From: Leptobrachium leishanense | Lineage: Eukaryota > Chordata > Amphibia > Anura > Megophryidae | Length of the DNA: 64,000 nt | Assembly (NCBI GenBank): GCA_009667805.1 | Contig: CM019069.1 | Location: 57,901,422-57,965,421 of the forward strand | Reading direction: 5' to 3' | Shown: in pieces, positions 23,836 through 35,454 of the stretch | Layout of the letters: every line of letters starts with the position of its first letter | Numbering within the stretch: the first letter of the stretch is position 1 | Notes under the pieces: generated by a model | The model's input: only the letters and a program-made list of their open reading frames with translations | What the model was told of the DNA's origin: nothing | Databases searched by the model: none | Program-made: the position numbers and the translations under genes

Positions 23836-24302
23836 CGGACCGAGTGTGACCTGCACGCAAGCAGCCTCACCAGGAGCCAGGCAGCTCAATGACAAATTTC
23901 TATCACTGCAGTGCTGGTTAAGGAAAGGTCCACTTTAAACAGCAGTAAGCAGACAGGGCTTCATATTCTGCTGATAAACCCCGCCCTCTTTACCTGCCAT
24001 TTACTGTCATCTTCTCTCTCTGGACACAAATCACATCCCCCTCCTAGAGCTGCTGCGGGGCAGGGGAGGAGCTATGGAGGGAGGAGAGGGGGATTTTTAT
24101 TCTATTCGATTTTATTCCGTATGCAAACGCCATGCTCCGCTGCTCGTTGTTTGAGAACACAGCTCAAAGCTGACACACAGTGACAGTGGCACCTCCTAGT
24201 ACCCCCTAATGACACCCCAATAATCACTGGTACCTGGGGCGGCCCGCCCTCCGCCACTCCTCTAAGTACACCACTGCTCTGGTGATATGCTCACACACAA
24301 GT

Positions 24303-24870
24303 TTGGCGAACTGCCAGCAAGTACGGTGCTGTTTGAAGGCAGTGCAAATCCCCATAGAGAAGTAATGGTTAATCTATTCAGAGAACACCAAACAGCAGAG
24401 AAATGTCAGTGAAATGCCCTGATGTTCGGTGGTTTCAATCAGCAGGTTTATTCAGGGGAACCCCATAGGTTTCAATGTTAAAAATATTCCCATTTTTTAT
24501 GCAATATCTAATAAACCATTTATTATTTTAATCTGCAGTAAAAAGTCTTTATTTATTGATTTTTTTTGTACCTTTTTAGTGATTTTTCAGAATTTTTTGG
24601 GCTAAATTCCCCCCCTTTTTTTTAATAGCGGTTCTTCTTTTTCTGTAACAGAACTTTTTATTATCAATCATAGGATCTTATATGTAAATTCCAGACTTTT
24701 TCGTTCAGTAGTTCTTTTGAAAACAGCAGGCCATGGGTTTGCGGTGGCAGCATACAGCGGCTGACTCCATGCACTTTAGGGACCCTGCGGTGAATGGTGA
24801 ATTCACTGCAGGGTGGGGAAATATTATTCCCCGAAGTGCAGGGAACTACAGAACACCAAAATGTTGGCGT
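24303..24870 (-). mobile_element. Truncated family H copy
   Basis: Carries the GGCGAACTGCC hairpin half, CCCCATAG(A/G)..., TTCAATGTTAAAAATATTCC, CTAATAAACC and the terminal-side ACCCTGCGGTGAA block in the order of copy 2, but lacks clear CAGGG ends. Left sequence is lost at the junction with the hAT-like shell. Confidence 0.65.
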
Positions 24871-24927
24871 CAATTAGTGGTGAGGTTTTTTGTTGCCCCC
24901 TGGAAAGTGAAAGCCTAGGCCTTGCCT

Positions 24928-25000
24928 ACCCAGGACATACTTGAAAATTAGTGACATCTCAATGTTCCCTTCCTGGTAAAATAGTTTTCAAAATATATAT
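24928..25000 (+). repeat. Retroelement 3' tail (TTCCTGGTAAAAT family), copy 2
   Basis: CCCAGGACATACTTGAAAAT, ATCTCAATGTTCCCTTCCTGG, TAAAAT and an A/T tail, matching 17060-17145. No body was recognised upstream. Confidence 0.6.
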
Positions 25001-25881
25001 ATTTTTTTTTTTATTTTTTTTTTATTATTTTGGCCTAGGCCAAAATACACCAGTGCCTTTATAGAATTCAAGCATGGTTTCCCTCACATATGCACAGAGA
25101 ATACAACAACGCAAAAAATTACAATCCATGGTTTTGTATTTCGGATATCATTCTCTAGCTCTAAAAAGGAGTTTTCTGAAAGGTATTTTTGAGGATTGTG
25201 TTCATAATAATGAGTACCTGATAATGTGACATATACTAACTTATACAAATAATAAAAATCACTAAACCTACATTTGCACCATGACAGTAATCTCATATGT
25301 GCAAGAAACACACAGAGGAACAGCCAAAAAGCAGATTGTCCAAATTGTTTGCAGACATTAAGGGATCAACAATCAAGTAGTTCACCAGAAGAGCGTGTGT
25401 GCAAGGCTTTGGGCAGCCCAGTAGAAAAATTATTATTTCCATATCTATGATGTCCATCCACCATGCAGTTTTTTTGGAACAGATCCAAAATAGTACAATA
25501 ATGTAATAGTTTGTGATATATTTTGGTTCCAGCCACCAAGAACTTCCATGTTCATTTTCAAAAACAAGTTTTGTTGATCTCTCAAACAGTAGCTGAACAT
25601 TGGACAGTGGGTGTGAGAAAAACCATGGAAGGAACAAAGACAAATTACCATAAGCCTTCCATAGAATATTTGCCATAGGAACAGCACATAGAATGGTTCA
25701 CATGTTTAAAAAGGATACCTCGAAGAGAGTCAAAATTAGTCTAGAAACGATGCAGAAAAAAACACCTCAAGCATCTGAAATTGACGTCTCGAACAGAATA
25801 AAAAGTCAATAAATGACATGGTTACTGGAAAGACGACTTAATACAAAAAAATTGGATGCTACACAATCAAATAAATTATGC
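25001..25881. other. No recognisable gene
   Basis: AT-rich intron. The 127-codon minus frame at 25293-25676 has no recognisable motif and no compatible pair of splice sites. Confidence 0.45.
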
Positions 25882-25889
25882 CTCTATAC

Positions 25890-26070
25890 CACTGGTTCCC
25901 AACCCTGGTACTCAAGAACCCCTAATAAGCCGGGATTTCCAAATATCTGAAACACAGCACAGGTGATAGAATTTGCTGCTTGATTGCCGCATTCAGTCTG
26001 CATTTCCCAAAAGTAATCCTTGCAATCTGGCCTGTTAGCAGGATTTTAGGACCAAAATTAGGAGCCACTG
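25890..26070. mobile_element. MITE family C, copy 1 (hAT-type)
   Basis: Ends CACTGGTTCCC and its near complement AGGAGCCACTG are flanked by CTCTATAC (25882-25889) and CTCTATAA (26071-26078), an 8-bp duplication with one mismatch. The inner text (CCTGGTACTCAAGAACCCC; ATTTCCAAATATCTGAA) is shared with 31668-31827. Confidence 0.8.
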
Positions 26071-26235
26071 CTCTATAAAATAATCTCCAGACCTCATAAT
26101 TTATGAATTACCGCAATGAATTTTGGGGATCATGCACATCACTTACCAAGTCATACCGTCTGCAGACAGATTAAACACACAGACTAGAGTAGATGAACCA
26201 CAGGAGTTTTGGTAGAATGCCTGCATTTTTTTTTA

Positions 26236-26335
26236 CCAAAGACTTTGATCAGGTTGAAACGTCAGTTATGTTGGAGGAATAAAGCCCCATTTTATTAAAA
26301 TAACAGAGTGCTTGACTTCTTCCATGTTTCTGTTG
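26236..26335 (+). repeat. Dispersed retro-type 3' motif (GAAACG class), copy 2
   Basis: CTTTGATCAGGTTGAAACGT, then GGAATAAAGCCCCATTTTATT. The AATAAA and the GAAACG core suggest the 3' region of an interspersed repeat. Confidence 0.4.
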
Positions 26336-26655
26336 CTCGAGGCCTGGGAGTGAGGACCTCTTGTAGCCACAACCTAACTAGTAGGCATTGTTAAATGTAG
26401 ACAATGCAACAAGGTGCATATGAACGACCAATAACACAGCCCAAAATGTATTAGTAATACCGAGAAATAATGCCAATAAACTATAGACAACAAAAAAGTG
26501 CAAAAACAAACAAAAAATTGATAGACATGTATACAGAGCTGTAGAGTCCTACAATAGCATACGTAATCGATCATAGCATGCGGAAATATATGGTGGGGGT
26601 ACCTAATGAAAGAAGATACTAAACAGTTACCACGGCAGTTCGAGCTGCCTACTAT

Positions 26656-27340
26656 GGGCCCTATTACATTCTTCGCGCACAATTGTGCGCGTGCACAAAA
26701 ACACATTAATGCGAGGGGCAAAACCCTTTGCGCTGAACGTGGTATTACAACATTCGCGCACAAAATGCGCATTAACGTCTAACGCGAGTGACCCTGCGTG
26801 AACCCTTTGCGAGCGCAATTTAGTGTGCGCATCCTATACTTAACATTGCGCACTGGTGCCCGCATGGTATTACAAACGCATTTGCGCTCACAATCTTAGC
26901 GCAAAATTTAACGAACAACGTTTGGGCGCATAATTTTAACATCTTTGAAAAGCTGGTGGTAACGGCAAATTGTAACAACCTGACCGTACCAAACTGCGGA
27001 TTCACAACAGAGAACGTCGATGAGCACTTTTTTTTACTAAATCCGTCAAAAATGACAGCCACTACCTTGTCTTCCGTCAAAACGTACGTCTGTTGTGCGC
27101 AGTCCGCACAAAAATGACGGACTCGCGTCAAAAATGACGGACTCGCGTCAAAAACGACATTGCACTCACTGATTTCTGCGTGCAACAGTACTTCGGTTTT
27201 ACGAGCGCAATTTCCCGACGGATGAAAAAATGCGCGAGGAATGTAATTCCAGCGGCGATTTTCGGGCGTTAACGTTTAACGCTTTGCGCAAAAAACACAC
27301 GTTTAGCGTGCGTTTTTGCTCTCAGAATGTAATAGGGCCC
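26656..27340. mobile_element. CpG-rich TIR element (685 bp)
   Basis: Inverted ends GGGCCCTATTACATTC and GAATGTAATAGGGCCC are flanked by TAT on both sides (26653-26655 and 27341-27343), a 3-bp duplication compatible with PIF/Harbinger. The interior is dense in CG dinucleotides (CGCGCACAATTGTGCGCG near the left end, then many GCGCA/TGCGC motifs) in otherwise CpG-poor surroundings. A 20-bp unit with AATGACGGACTCGCGTCAAA is duplicated near 27110-27150. No transposase was seen. Confidence 0.8.
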
Positions 27341-27343
27341 TAT

Positions 27344-28757
27344 ACCGGTAAATTGAATAACAAATACCAAGGCCACTGCCCCAAAGCACTGCTATGGTCT
27401 AAAATATCGGTAATCAATCAATAATGCACATGTTGGTAAGGAAAAATTAAGTGAACTGTTAAAAAAGCATGAATACTCTTGACGCATATCGCCCTAGAAT
27501 GGCTTCATCAGGAGTAAGCATGGTTATCTACCATTCTTAATTGCCAACACAAGTTGACAGCAAGGCGGGTATATTCCATTTATGAGCCTTGTATTAAAAA
27601 TGGTCTTTTCACTGTAAGAGCCAAGTGGAAATTGTTTTCCAGGATTGAACGAGTTAATTTATTATGCACCTATACTGTGTAACGATGCTCTACCGAGCAC
27701 ACAAAGTAAAATGAATTATCCCTTGAAGAAGCAGGAATAAAAATTAGTGTGCAGGATAGCAAGTTACTTCCAAAGAGCATATTAAAGAACTTAATGTAAT
27801 TTTTGAAGTGCAGAAGAAAAATAATACCGAATTTATTTAGCATGCGGTTCTGTATTATTAAAATGATATGATTTTATTATATAATTTATTATGTTGTTAT
27901 TAGCTGTGAGAAGGAGGGGGAGCGCTCTAGCAACCCGCTCATTTTTAATGTACTGGTAACAGTTTTTTTCTGAGCTAGAAATGAATTCAAAGTCGACAGA
28001 CCATAATAATAAATTTATCTGCAAATTTTTATCCTTCGTTCTTCTTGTACTAGAAGAAAATAAAGCTGACAAAAGTGCAATATGCGCCTAGTATATTGGG
28101 TGACATAACTGTATTTTAATTAACCTGCAATAATTACACTGAAAGATGAAGCAGTGAATTGTACTTAATTGTATGTTTGTCTCAAACACAAGATTCTGTT
28201 TCTTCTGGGCCATTAAGTAGAATATGTATAACACGCTACAGTTTAACAAGCTTTGGCCTGCATAGAAATGCTGGAGGAGATTGACTATATACTAGAAGGT
28301 TGCTTTGTAATCACAGTGCAGACACACAACAAAGCCATCCAATAGCATGCTGGGACACTTTTAATATTGGCTGTAAACAAGAATGGGAGTGTAAGCTATT
28401 ATATGGAACCATTGATTTTATGGCCAGAAGGAGTTTAAAAAATTGGATAGTCTGAGGGTGAGGACTTATCAAGCAGTGTGAGCAGTCTTCATCTCTATTG
28501 GAGCAGATGACCCTGAATGTATTGCAACATTACCCAAGTAACCTGGTAGCAACGAATACCTTCACGAGTATCCAGATCACACTGACCAATAAAGAGTCTT
28601 ATGGCATTCACAGTATCTTTAGTACAGGAGGGGTGGGGTCGCGCCTATTCCCCGATGGGGCAGCTGCAACCACCAGATGTATCCAGCCCAGCAACATGTA
28701 TAAAACATAAGAAAAATTATGTCATCTGCGCTTATTCCCATTATACCGTGTGAAACA
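27344..28757. other. No recognisable gene; one GAAACG-class motif
   Basis: At 27475-27540 the complement reads CTTACTCCTGATGAAGCCAT with GCGATATGCGTCA, another member of the dispersed 3' motif. The 70-codon plus frame at 28498-28710 is intact but unrecognised, without splice support. Confidence 0.4.
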
Positions 28758-29087
28758 AAACACAATTAGAGGCTTTGGTTTCTATTAATGGCCATTAAGA
28801 GAGTAAGTTCACCTGCCAAACGTCAAGGCACCTCTAGTGACGGTGAGTCCTATCCAAAAATGAAGCCACAGGCTGCTGTGGATTTGTTTCTGGGAGGGCA
28901 TAAATTATTAGCCCACCAGTCTTCCTTATGACTGAAAAGCAGTGTGAGCAGTGATGGTTCGCTACACAGCAGCATGTGGCTTCATTTTTGGATAGGACTC
29001 ACCCTCACTAGAGGTGCCTTGACGTTTGGCGGGTGAGCTTACGGTCTTAATGGCCATTAATAGAAACCAAAGCCTCTAATTGTGTTT
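28758..29087. mobile_element. Fold-back element, 123-bp arms
   Basis: The left arm 28758-28880 and right arm 28965-29087 are reverse complements with about six mismatches, separated by an 84-bp loop. The outermost bases are AAACACAATTAGAGGCTTTG. No coding frame. CACAGTATCTTT occurs shortly before (28610) and just after (29091) the element, possibly by chance. The length and symmetry fit a MITE that is almost entirely inverted repeat. Confidence 0.85.
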
Positions 29088-29525
29088 AGTCACAGTATCT
29101 TTGTCTGGGCTGTAAAATGTTGTAATGGTGTGTAACTCTTCTACTACTACTACTAGAATTGGACGAAAATAGACACATGTATTTTTTTGTACAGCCTACT
29201 GCTACCTACTGGAATGTATGTATTCTAGGACATTCTGATTTATGGATTTAAAGAATGGAGCTAACAATAGTTTGGAAACAACCCAAGACACAAAAAAAAG
29301 TACTTTGAGAGGTCTAATCCGTAACCATTGGGTTGATACCGAATGAATGCAATTTGGTTGCTATTGCCCAACTGTACTTGCTCAGAATCGGCTCGCTTAA
29401 TAGATGAATTGTATAGTCGGCCATCTTCATTGCAAGTCAGAAAACTAAGCTATTCTTTTTACCATGAAGCAAGCAGATGCTGAACACTTGAAACTCCAAT
29501 ATGAAACTTGAGTTCTGCCAACATA

Positions 29526-29655
29526 GGGCTCTATTCCATGGTTGTTGTTAACTTAACCAGAGCAGTTATAAACTTTTCAGAACCATTATAGTCTATTGAG
29601 TTGTTAAGTTTACAACAGCACTGGTTACGTTAACAACAAACTGAGAATGAGGCCC
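29526..29655. mobile_element. Small MITE (130 bp)
   Basis: GGGCTCTATTCCATGGTTGT at the left and the approximate complement ending GAATGAGGCCC at the right, with inner TTGTTAACTTAACCAG / CTGGTTACGTTAACAA arms. The GGGC ends resemble the class at 26656. The flanking trinucleotides ATA and ATT are only similar. Confidence 0.65.
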
Positions 29656-31178
29656 ATTATGTCAAATCATGAAACCAGTACAATATTTAAAGGGAATTTA
29701 AACCACATGGAACCGTCACATGGATCTACAACTTAATGAAAGTTGCTTTTTTTCCCTACATCTTTAGGATTGCACACTCGCATGTAAGTGATACACTTAA
29801 TAACTACATACTAGACTCGGAATGCACTTTGGCTATTCCAGATGGGATACGAAGTGTAATTTGTGTAATTTTGGGTGCATCTATGTCCAAAAAAATATTA
29901 TGGGCCAGTACGAGTGTATCCATTTCAGAATGTAAACAATTCAAAGGGGATTCTGTGTCTTTATTGTAGTCTTTGTATTGTAGTCCAGTGATACAGATGG
30001 GCACAGACACTTTGAACATGAAAGTAGTCGAAGAGAAAGCAGTGGAATTTTTGTGAGTTGTGATATGCACAGACACAATACACATATTCTCAAGCAGTTC
30101 TAATGACCTCTATAAAAACCCAGACAAGAGACTCCGTATTAAAGACTTTTTTGAATCCAAGTATATCACAGTATATTACATTTACTGTCTTATGCTTACA
30201 TAGCATCAATGTTTCATTAATTAGAAGGGGCAAAGATAGTTCTTGCCAATGGATTTTATTTTATTTTTTTAATTTGCCTATTTTTTTGTTGCAGTCCATC
30301 TCTGTACATAGAAATGTATAGAATAGCATCAGACAAGTGACCAGAAACTATGTGGCCAGAGATATTGAACATCATAATTTTGAAAACATTGTCAATACTA
30401 TGATTTTGCTTCGCATTCCACAGGGTTAGCAGACACAAAAAGTCTGTAAGGACACATGGGAAGATTGGATTGCTTTGACCGACTGCTCTTCAATCAATAT
30501 GGATTGTAAGAAGTCATGTAACTGGTGAAAAATGGTGAACGAGCACGTTTTAGATTCCTCATAGCCAGTTTGCGCTGTTGATTTTTAACAGATTATCTAT
30601 TAAAATGATAAAAAACAGGTCCCATGAAGCATTCATCGCGTTGCTTTGAAACGCATTAACATATCCCAGCTGAGGGCAAAGTGTGTTCCACAAGTTCTAC
30701 AGACAATCCCTATAGACTTACATTTGCTATTTCACAGGCTTCCTCTCCAAGTACTAGATCTGCATTTTACTTTAGTAATAACAATAATTGTTATTGGAGA
30801 TGGCACGCTAGCTTGAATGGTTTTCTTAAAAGCAACACCTCGTTTTGCCTCGCAGGCGTCCTTAAGTGTGAAGGAAATGAAACAGTCTCAATCAGCATAC
30901 ACGAAGGTCAGCAAACTTTTTCTTCCTAAACCTTGCACTACCAAGTAAAGAAATATACATCTGGGGATACGTATTTGTCTTTCTCTAAATGACTGCTGTC
31001 AACTTGGTGGACTTGCCAACATTTGGTGCTTTTTATCATGGCAGGGCCCGTGCGCATTAATGAGCTAGAGCTTTCAGTCACCAGGTCCTCTGTAAACTTG
31101 ATCCGGCTGCACGTTTTTTAATTATTTTTTTTAATGTTCTGAAATCCATCGGGAATGGCGGCTAAAGAAATTCCTTAC
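29656..31178. other. No recognisable gene; GAAACG-class motif near 30625-30665
   Basis: CCCATGAAGCATTCATCGCG followed by GCTTTGAAACGCATTAAC is another dispersed 3'-type motif. Otherwise this is plain intron up to the donor of exon B. Confidence 0.45.
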
Positions 31179-31223
31179 CTGACTTGCGTACAGTCAACGA
31201 GCTGATGTTGCTTTCATCTGGCA
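31179..31223 (-). CDS. pard3b: Internal coding exon B (45 bp), PAR-3 family polarity scaffold (probably PARD3B)
   Basis: Seen: on the minus strand, a branch/pyrimidine region ending in TATATTTTCAG precedes 45 bp, followed by the strong donor GTAAGG (plus strand 31173-31178). Two frames are closed by stops. The third takes two bases (TG), encodes PDESNISSLTVRKS and leaves one G. The G left by exon A plus TG gives Val, so the junction reads SMDL-V-PDES, in phase. Known: in PAR-3 proteins the SMDL motif is followed by an acidic (I/V)-A-D-E-type stretch. Inferred: this is the next exon of the same gene, 32.5 kb downstream. Entry and exit phases are equal and the length is divisible by three, so skipping it would keep the frame; it could be a cassette exon. 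No further downstream exon was recognised in 1-31178. Confidence 0.66.
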
Positions 31224-31667
31224 CTGAAAATATAGGAAAACCAAGTTAACCAAGCCTGATGTCACATTTTATTAAAAAGTAACAATATGAAGACAGGCAC
31301 ATTAATAATTTATTCAGAGAATTTCATACGTTTTTGTTTTGGGGGAAAAAATGGTAACATTAATATTCTGTTCAGTGCAGAATACCCAAAATAGTAGTTC
31401 ATCTAAAAAGAGGCACATTAGAACAGAAAAACAGAGCACAAGGAGCTTGAAAATGGGACATAAACAAAACTTAGCCCCTTTTCTGGTTGGACCTCTACAA
31501 AAAGGTATAAAATTCTCAGGAGGTCACTTTTGTGATCGCCTAAAACTGACTCAATTACAAAGCAACCACTTTGAAAGAGCCCCGACTCCTCCTGTGGGAG
31601 TCTAGCAGGAAACAAACTGGTAATCACTCTTGGAGTCCACAGAACTCAACTAAGCCACACTTTAGTA

Positions 31668-31827
31668 CATTGTTTCCGAAACCTGTCCTCAGGACCCACT
31701 GACACGCCAGGTTATCGGATATCTGAAGCACAGCTCAGTGACTGCAGGATTCAGCCTGCATTTCCCCAAGGTGATCTGCAAATTCTGGCCTGGTTGAGGG
31801 TCCCGAGGACAGGTTTGGGAAACACGG
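31668..31827. mobile_element. MITE family C, copy 2 (hAT-type)
   Basis: CATTGTTTCCGAAACCTGTC at the left and GACAGGTTTGGGAAACACGG at the right are inverted repeats. They are flanked by CTTTAGTA (31660-31667) and CTTTAGAA (31828-31835), an 8-bp duplication with one mismatch. Confidence 0.82.
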
Positions 31828-31835
31828 CTTTAGAA

Positions 31836-33194
31836 TATGGATACACATTTTTATTGGATAATCGTTTGTGTGAAAGGACAATGGCGAACTATTCGTTTTG
31901 TTTTCTTATTTATTACGAGAGGAGCAAACTTTTTAAAATATTCTTCATAATATTTTTAAGTGTTTTTTAAACATTTTTGAAAAGTCAGTGAATATTTATG
32001 ACTCGGCCAGAAGAATAACGAGTTACGGGGAACCATACACTGCCAGCAAAACCAAGCCAGAACAGAAGTTGCAGCTTGACTTGACATGCCAGCGGAACTG
32101 TTAATATTTGTAAGTGAGAAGAGTCAACTACTTTTGGTTCAAATGGAATCAAGCCCTTGTTATAAAAGACTTCTTGAAGCCATCAGGATTGCAGAAATAA
32201 ACTTTTTTTTTTTAGGTTGTCCATTTACTTGGAATACGAGTATATTTTGCTTGGACAGAGGTGGAGATGTTCACATTAATCATTGACTGGTATTTTCAGG
32301 TTTCCTTTCATGAAAATGCAAAGATTTCTCCAGCATTCTGAGTGGTTCCAAGCAATGTCTAAGAGTTCTTAAAGCATGGAAACAAGTTGAGCAAGGCATA
32401 GCCATATTTTAGGACCAATGAACCATAATTCATCACTTTGAATGACGACATACTGCCCCTGTCCCGAGAGGCACTGCCAAAACTATTTAGGAGCAGCGCT
32501 GTCCATGTAGATTAAATTATATTTTTTAGAATAACACAGTATTGACATGTTTGCACTGTGAGAGGAATGATATTCAGTTGCTTAATGTAAAACCAAACTG
32601 TTCTGAATCTTAGTGTAAGATCAAAATGTTGGCATGCCAGGAAATATTAAGAATATTACACCTTCTAGCTTCAGCACATATGGTCCTCTCAAGTCCTTAT
32701 GTGTCACACTCATTAGAATGATCACCTATCAACAACTTGAAGCTTAATTTAGCATCAGGTTCTATAGTACAAAGAATCTCACGCATGCAGAGGTTACCTT
32801 CCTCCCCTGGGATTCCATAAGAGCCGTAATTACAGTGAGAAGAGAAAAAAAAAGGAACAATGCATTATGTAAATAGGAATGCATATAGGCTCCACGTTGT
32901 GATTTTTTTTTACACCTTAAAGAGACTTAGAAAAACCTAGAGTAGCAGTTAAACACACTGCTAAAAATACAGAGAAGGCTGGGAATATCTGACTCTAAAG
33001 TCTAAAAGTTGAAACGAGTTGGTGAAGGCATTAATGAACTTCAGATATCGAGATATTTTTGAAGGTTGTTCAGCTAATCCTAGTCCAAGGTCAATATCTT
33101 CTGGAAACCAATATGAGGAATGGGGATGTGGTGTTCTATATCAGGATCGGATGTGTGTTGTCACAAACCTGTCCAAATATACTTTTGCCATTTA
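31836..33194. other. No recognisable gene
   Basis: Intron without repeat ends. Short frames (66 codons at 32086, 82 at 33019) lack motifs, and the second runs into the family A MITE. Confidence 0.5.
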
Positions 33195-33312
33195 CAGGGT
33201 TATTCAGAGAGCGGTGAAAAGCAGGAGAATGACTGGAGAATGGAAAATTCTAGGTCAAAATAGCTGATTTGGAGTTATTCTCCTGCTTTTCACCTCTCTT
33301 TGAATAACCCTG
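33195..33312. mobile_element. MITE family A, copy 3 (118 bp, internally deleted)
   Basis: Intact ends CAGGGTTATTCAGAGAG and CTCTTTGAATAACCCTG with the GTGAAAAGCAGGAGAATGA / CATTCTCCTGCTTTTCAC-type arms. It lacks about 50 bp of the centre found in copy 1. Confidence 0.8.
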
Positions 33313-34051
33313 ATAGTGTTCTTGCTGTAAGCAAGAAGTATAGTGTACTGCAACAACAGGGGTATATTTTATGGAGAAATAACATCCAGAAATTGTCATG
33401 TCAGATCAAAGAACAGTATTCAGAAGATTATAGGATACCATGAATGAAAATAAAGTATTCTACAAATTGATTGATCGTCCATACCCCCAAACAACCAGAA
33501 CAGAATGTAATATTTGAAGCACTGTGACCACAACGGTGTCCAAATGATGAGAACTAAACCATATAACTACTTTACTTGCTGCTACAAGGTATAAATTGTA
33601 ATTCAAGATATTGGAAAAAATAATTTGTGAATGCAGTAGTACAACGAGTCCTGACCTTGTAAATTGATTTAATATCTAGGTTTGTTCAACATTTTCAGTC
33701 ATAAAACCAAACAAGATATAATTTTGGTTATAAGGTTCTAAAATGTAAAATATTTCATTTCCTTCCAACCCGTCACGTCTTTCCCAAGCCTATTCATTAG
33801 GATTACCCATTAAATGTGCCATGTGAAGCAATTTCTTATTTAATTAGCTGTTACGCATTCGCTCTTCTATGCCCAGGCACAGTGACCCATGTTACCTCAA
33901 GGGACTGTAAACCAAAGTAACAATGCCCCATGTACTGATATGAGCCTGGATAGTTCAATAAACTTTAGTGAACTCTAAAAATCCAGGAAAGAAGGAGAAG
34001 TCTGGGAACATCAGGGGCAGATATTCATATAGAATACAGATGCTATATGTG
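33313..34051. other. No recognisable gene
   Basis: AT-rich intron; no ends, tandem repeats or frames of note. Confidence 0.55.
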
Positions 34052-35215
34052 ACAGATCCCACTACTCGGGGTGAGTAGATCCGCCGCCAGCGCCGAGTAT
34101 ACCTGGAGGTCGGTAGTGTGGTAGCGAGGTGCCGTTGGTGCTCGTAGGATACCCCGAGGTTGCAGCGCTGTAGAGAGGTCCTTGAAGCGTCCCAGTTCCC
34201 AAAGCCCTGTTATCCCCAATTACTCACTCCCGGAGGAGCCGCTGAATTTGAACCTCGGGTCAGTCTCCCCGCACCAGGGAATAAATATACTCCAGCACCG
34301 TTGTGGATTTTATAAATTATATAGTTTACTAGAATAAATGGCATATAATGAATAACACGGTTTACGTATATATATTTACAGTACTTCGTAATGCGGGAAA
34401 CGCGCAGCGGAAAAGAAATACAATGCTTCGTAATTCGAGAAACGCGCAGCGGAAAAGAAGAAAAAATATATCTGTAACCCCCTTTGTGGTTGGGGAGTGA
34501 GTCCCATACAGGTTATGTCCCAAGGATGTAGGTGTGTATGTGTGATGGTACCCGGGTACAATATTCAACTGGCCAGTGAGTTATTTATGAGGTATCTTCG
34601 ACTAGTCAAGTTGGGGCCCTGTGGGTTTTGAAACAAACAGCAGCGTGCTTTCTATTTTCACAATGGCTTGGAAGGCCTCTCACCCATCCGCCCGATACTT
34701 GGTGCTCTGCTCGACCCAAGACGTCTCTCCGCTCGATTTTGACTGGGATTTTATGGGTTACCGGATCCGCTGTCTTGCTTTTCTGTAGCTGCCGCAAGAT
34801 GTCCAGCTCACCACCTGCACTCCCTGTCCGATCGATCTGCGGTGCTCCTAACTCGGGGTCTTCCAGCTCACTCGATATCAGCGTGGGTATTCTGGTGAAT
34901 CACTGGGTCTTCCTCTTGTAAGGCTGAATAACCCGGTCTTTATCTCTGTCAGGCCCCAGCTGCGCTCCGGCCTGGTCACTGTCACGCTCTGCAGCACTGT
35001 GTCTTGCTTCTCTCACTCCCTGGCGCGCTCTGCCAGCTCTCTCCACGAGGCTCAGAATGTCAGCGTCTGTGTCCCACCCACTTCCTGTGTCCGCTCCCAA
35101 AGCATGCCGGGAAATGTAGTCCCAATGTCTTCTGTGTTTGTCCAGCATAATCTTACCATGGTCTCTGTCTCCCTCTGGTGGCCATTGCAAGTAAATGCAG
35201 CAGAACAGTCTTTTT
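34052..35215. repeat. GC-rich block, unclassified, possibly LTR-derived
   Basis: Composition rises sharply from TGTGACAGATCCCACTACTC at 34052. At 34385-34465 a segment of about 45 bp with GAAACGCGCAGCGGAAAAGAA is tandemly duplicated. GCATGCCGGGAAATGTAGTC and CTCTGGTGGCCATTGCAAGT near 35100-35190 are typical of dispersed vertebrate repeats. A TGTGAC start and promoter-like GC content suit a retroviral-type LTR, but no second LTR, primer site or pol sequence was found. Open frames up to 134 codons here are compositional. Confidence 0.3.
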
Positions 35216-35454
35216 AAACACAGCGCTACAATGAATTCACACCTTTTTGACAGCAAAGTATGAAGAAACGATAAATATGTGCATATGCAATGGGCTTCAT
35301 GCATGTATGATTTGAGTAGATCTGGCCATTTTCTTGTCTCTTCAAAAACTCATGGCAATTTTTTTTAAATTGCCTTAGAACCTAAACCACACAAGTGTGT
35401 ATTAAAGAAGCACCAACTTTATTAATATAACTTTATTAATAAATGTGCACTTGT

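Larger units (their letters stand above)
17907..24276. mobile_element. hAT-like element shell, interrupted by a piggyBac-like element
   Basis: Termini CAGTGGTGTATTTAG (17907) and its complement CTAAGTACACCACTG (to 24276) are inverted repeats of the hAT type. Its own sequence is 17907-18032 plus 23055-24276, about 1.35 kb, with no transposase seen. The interruption is exactly at a TTAA. The flanks (CCTTTATA left, CTCTGGTG right) do not form an 8-bp duplication. The right flank runs straight into a truncated family H copy, so the right edge may be rearranged. Confidence 0.6.
1..31178 (-). other. Partial intron 3' of exon B
   Basis: The interval begins with the GTAAGG donor and runs off the left edge of the window, so the next acceptor is not included. 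Long introns are expected for PAR-3 family genes in vertebrates. It contains the transposons and repeats described individually. Confidence 0.5.

Noticed and set aside
17907..24276. An 8-bp target duplication for the hAT-like shell
   Set aside because: CCTTTATA and CTCTGGTG do not match; the ends are supported only by their inverted repeats.
34606..35304. Frames of 97-134 codons in the GC-rich block
   Set aside because: Overlap on both strands, no motif, explained by GC content and few stop codons.
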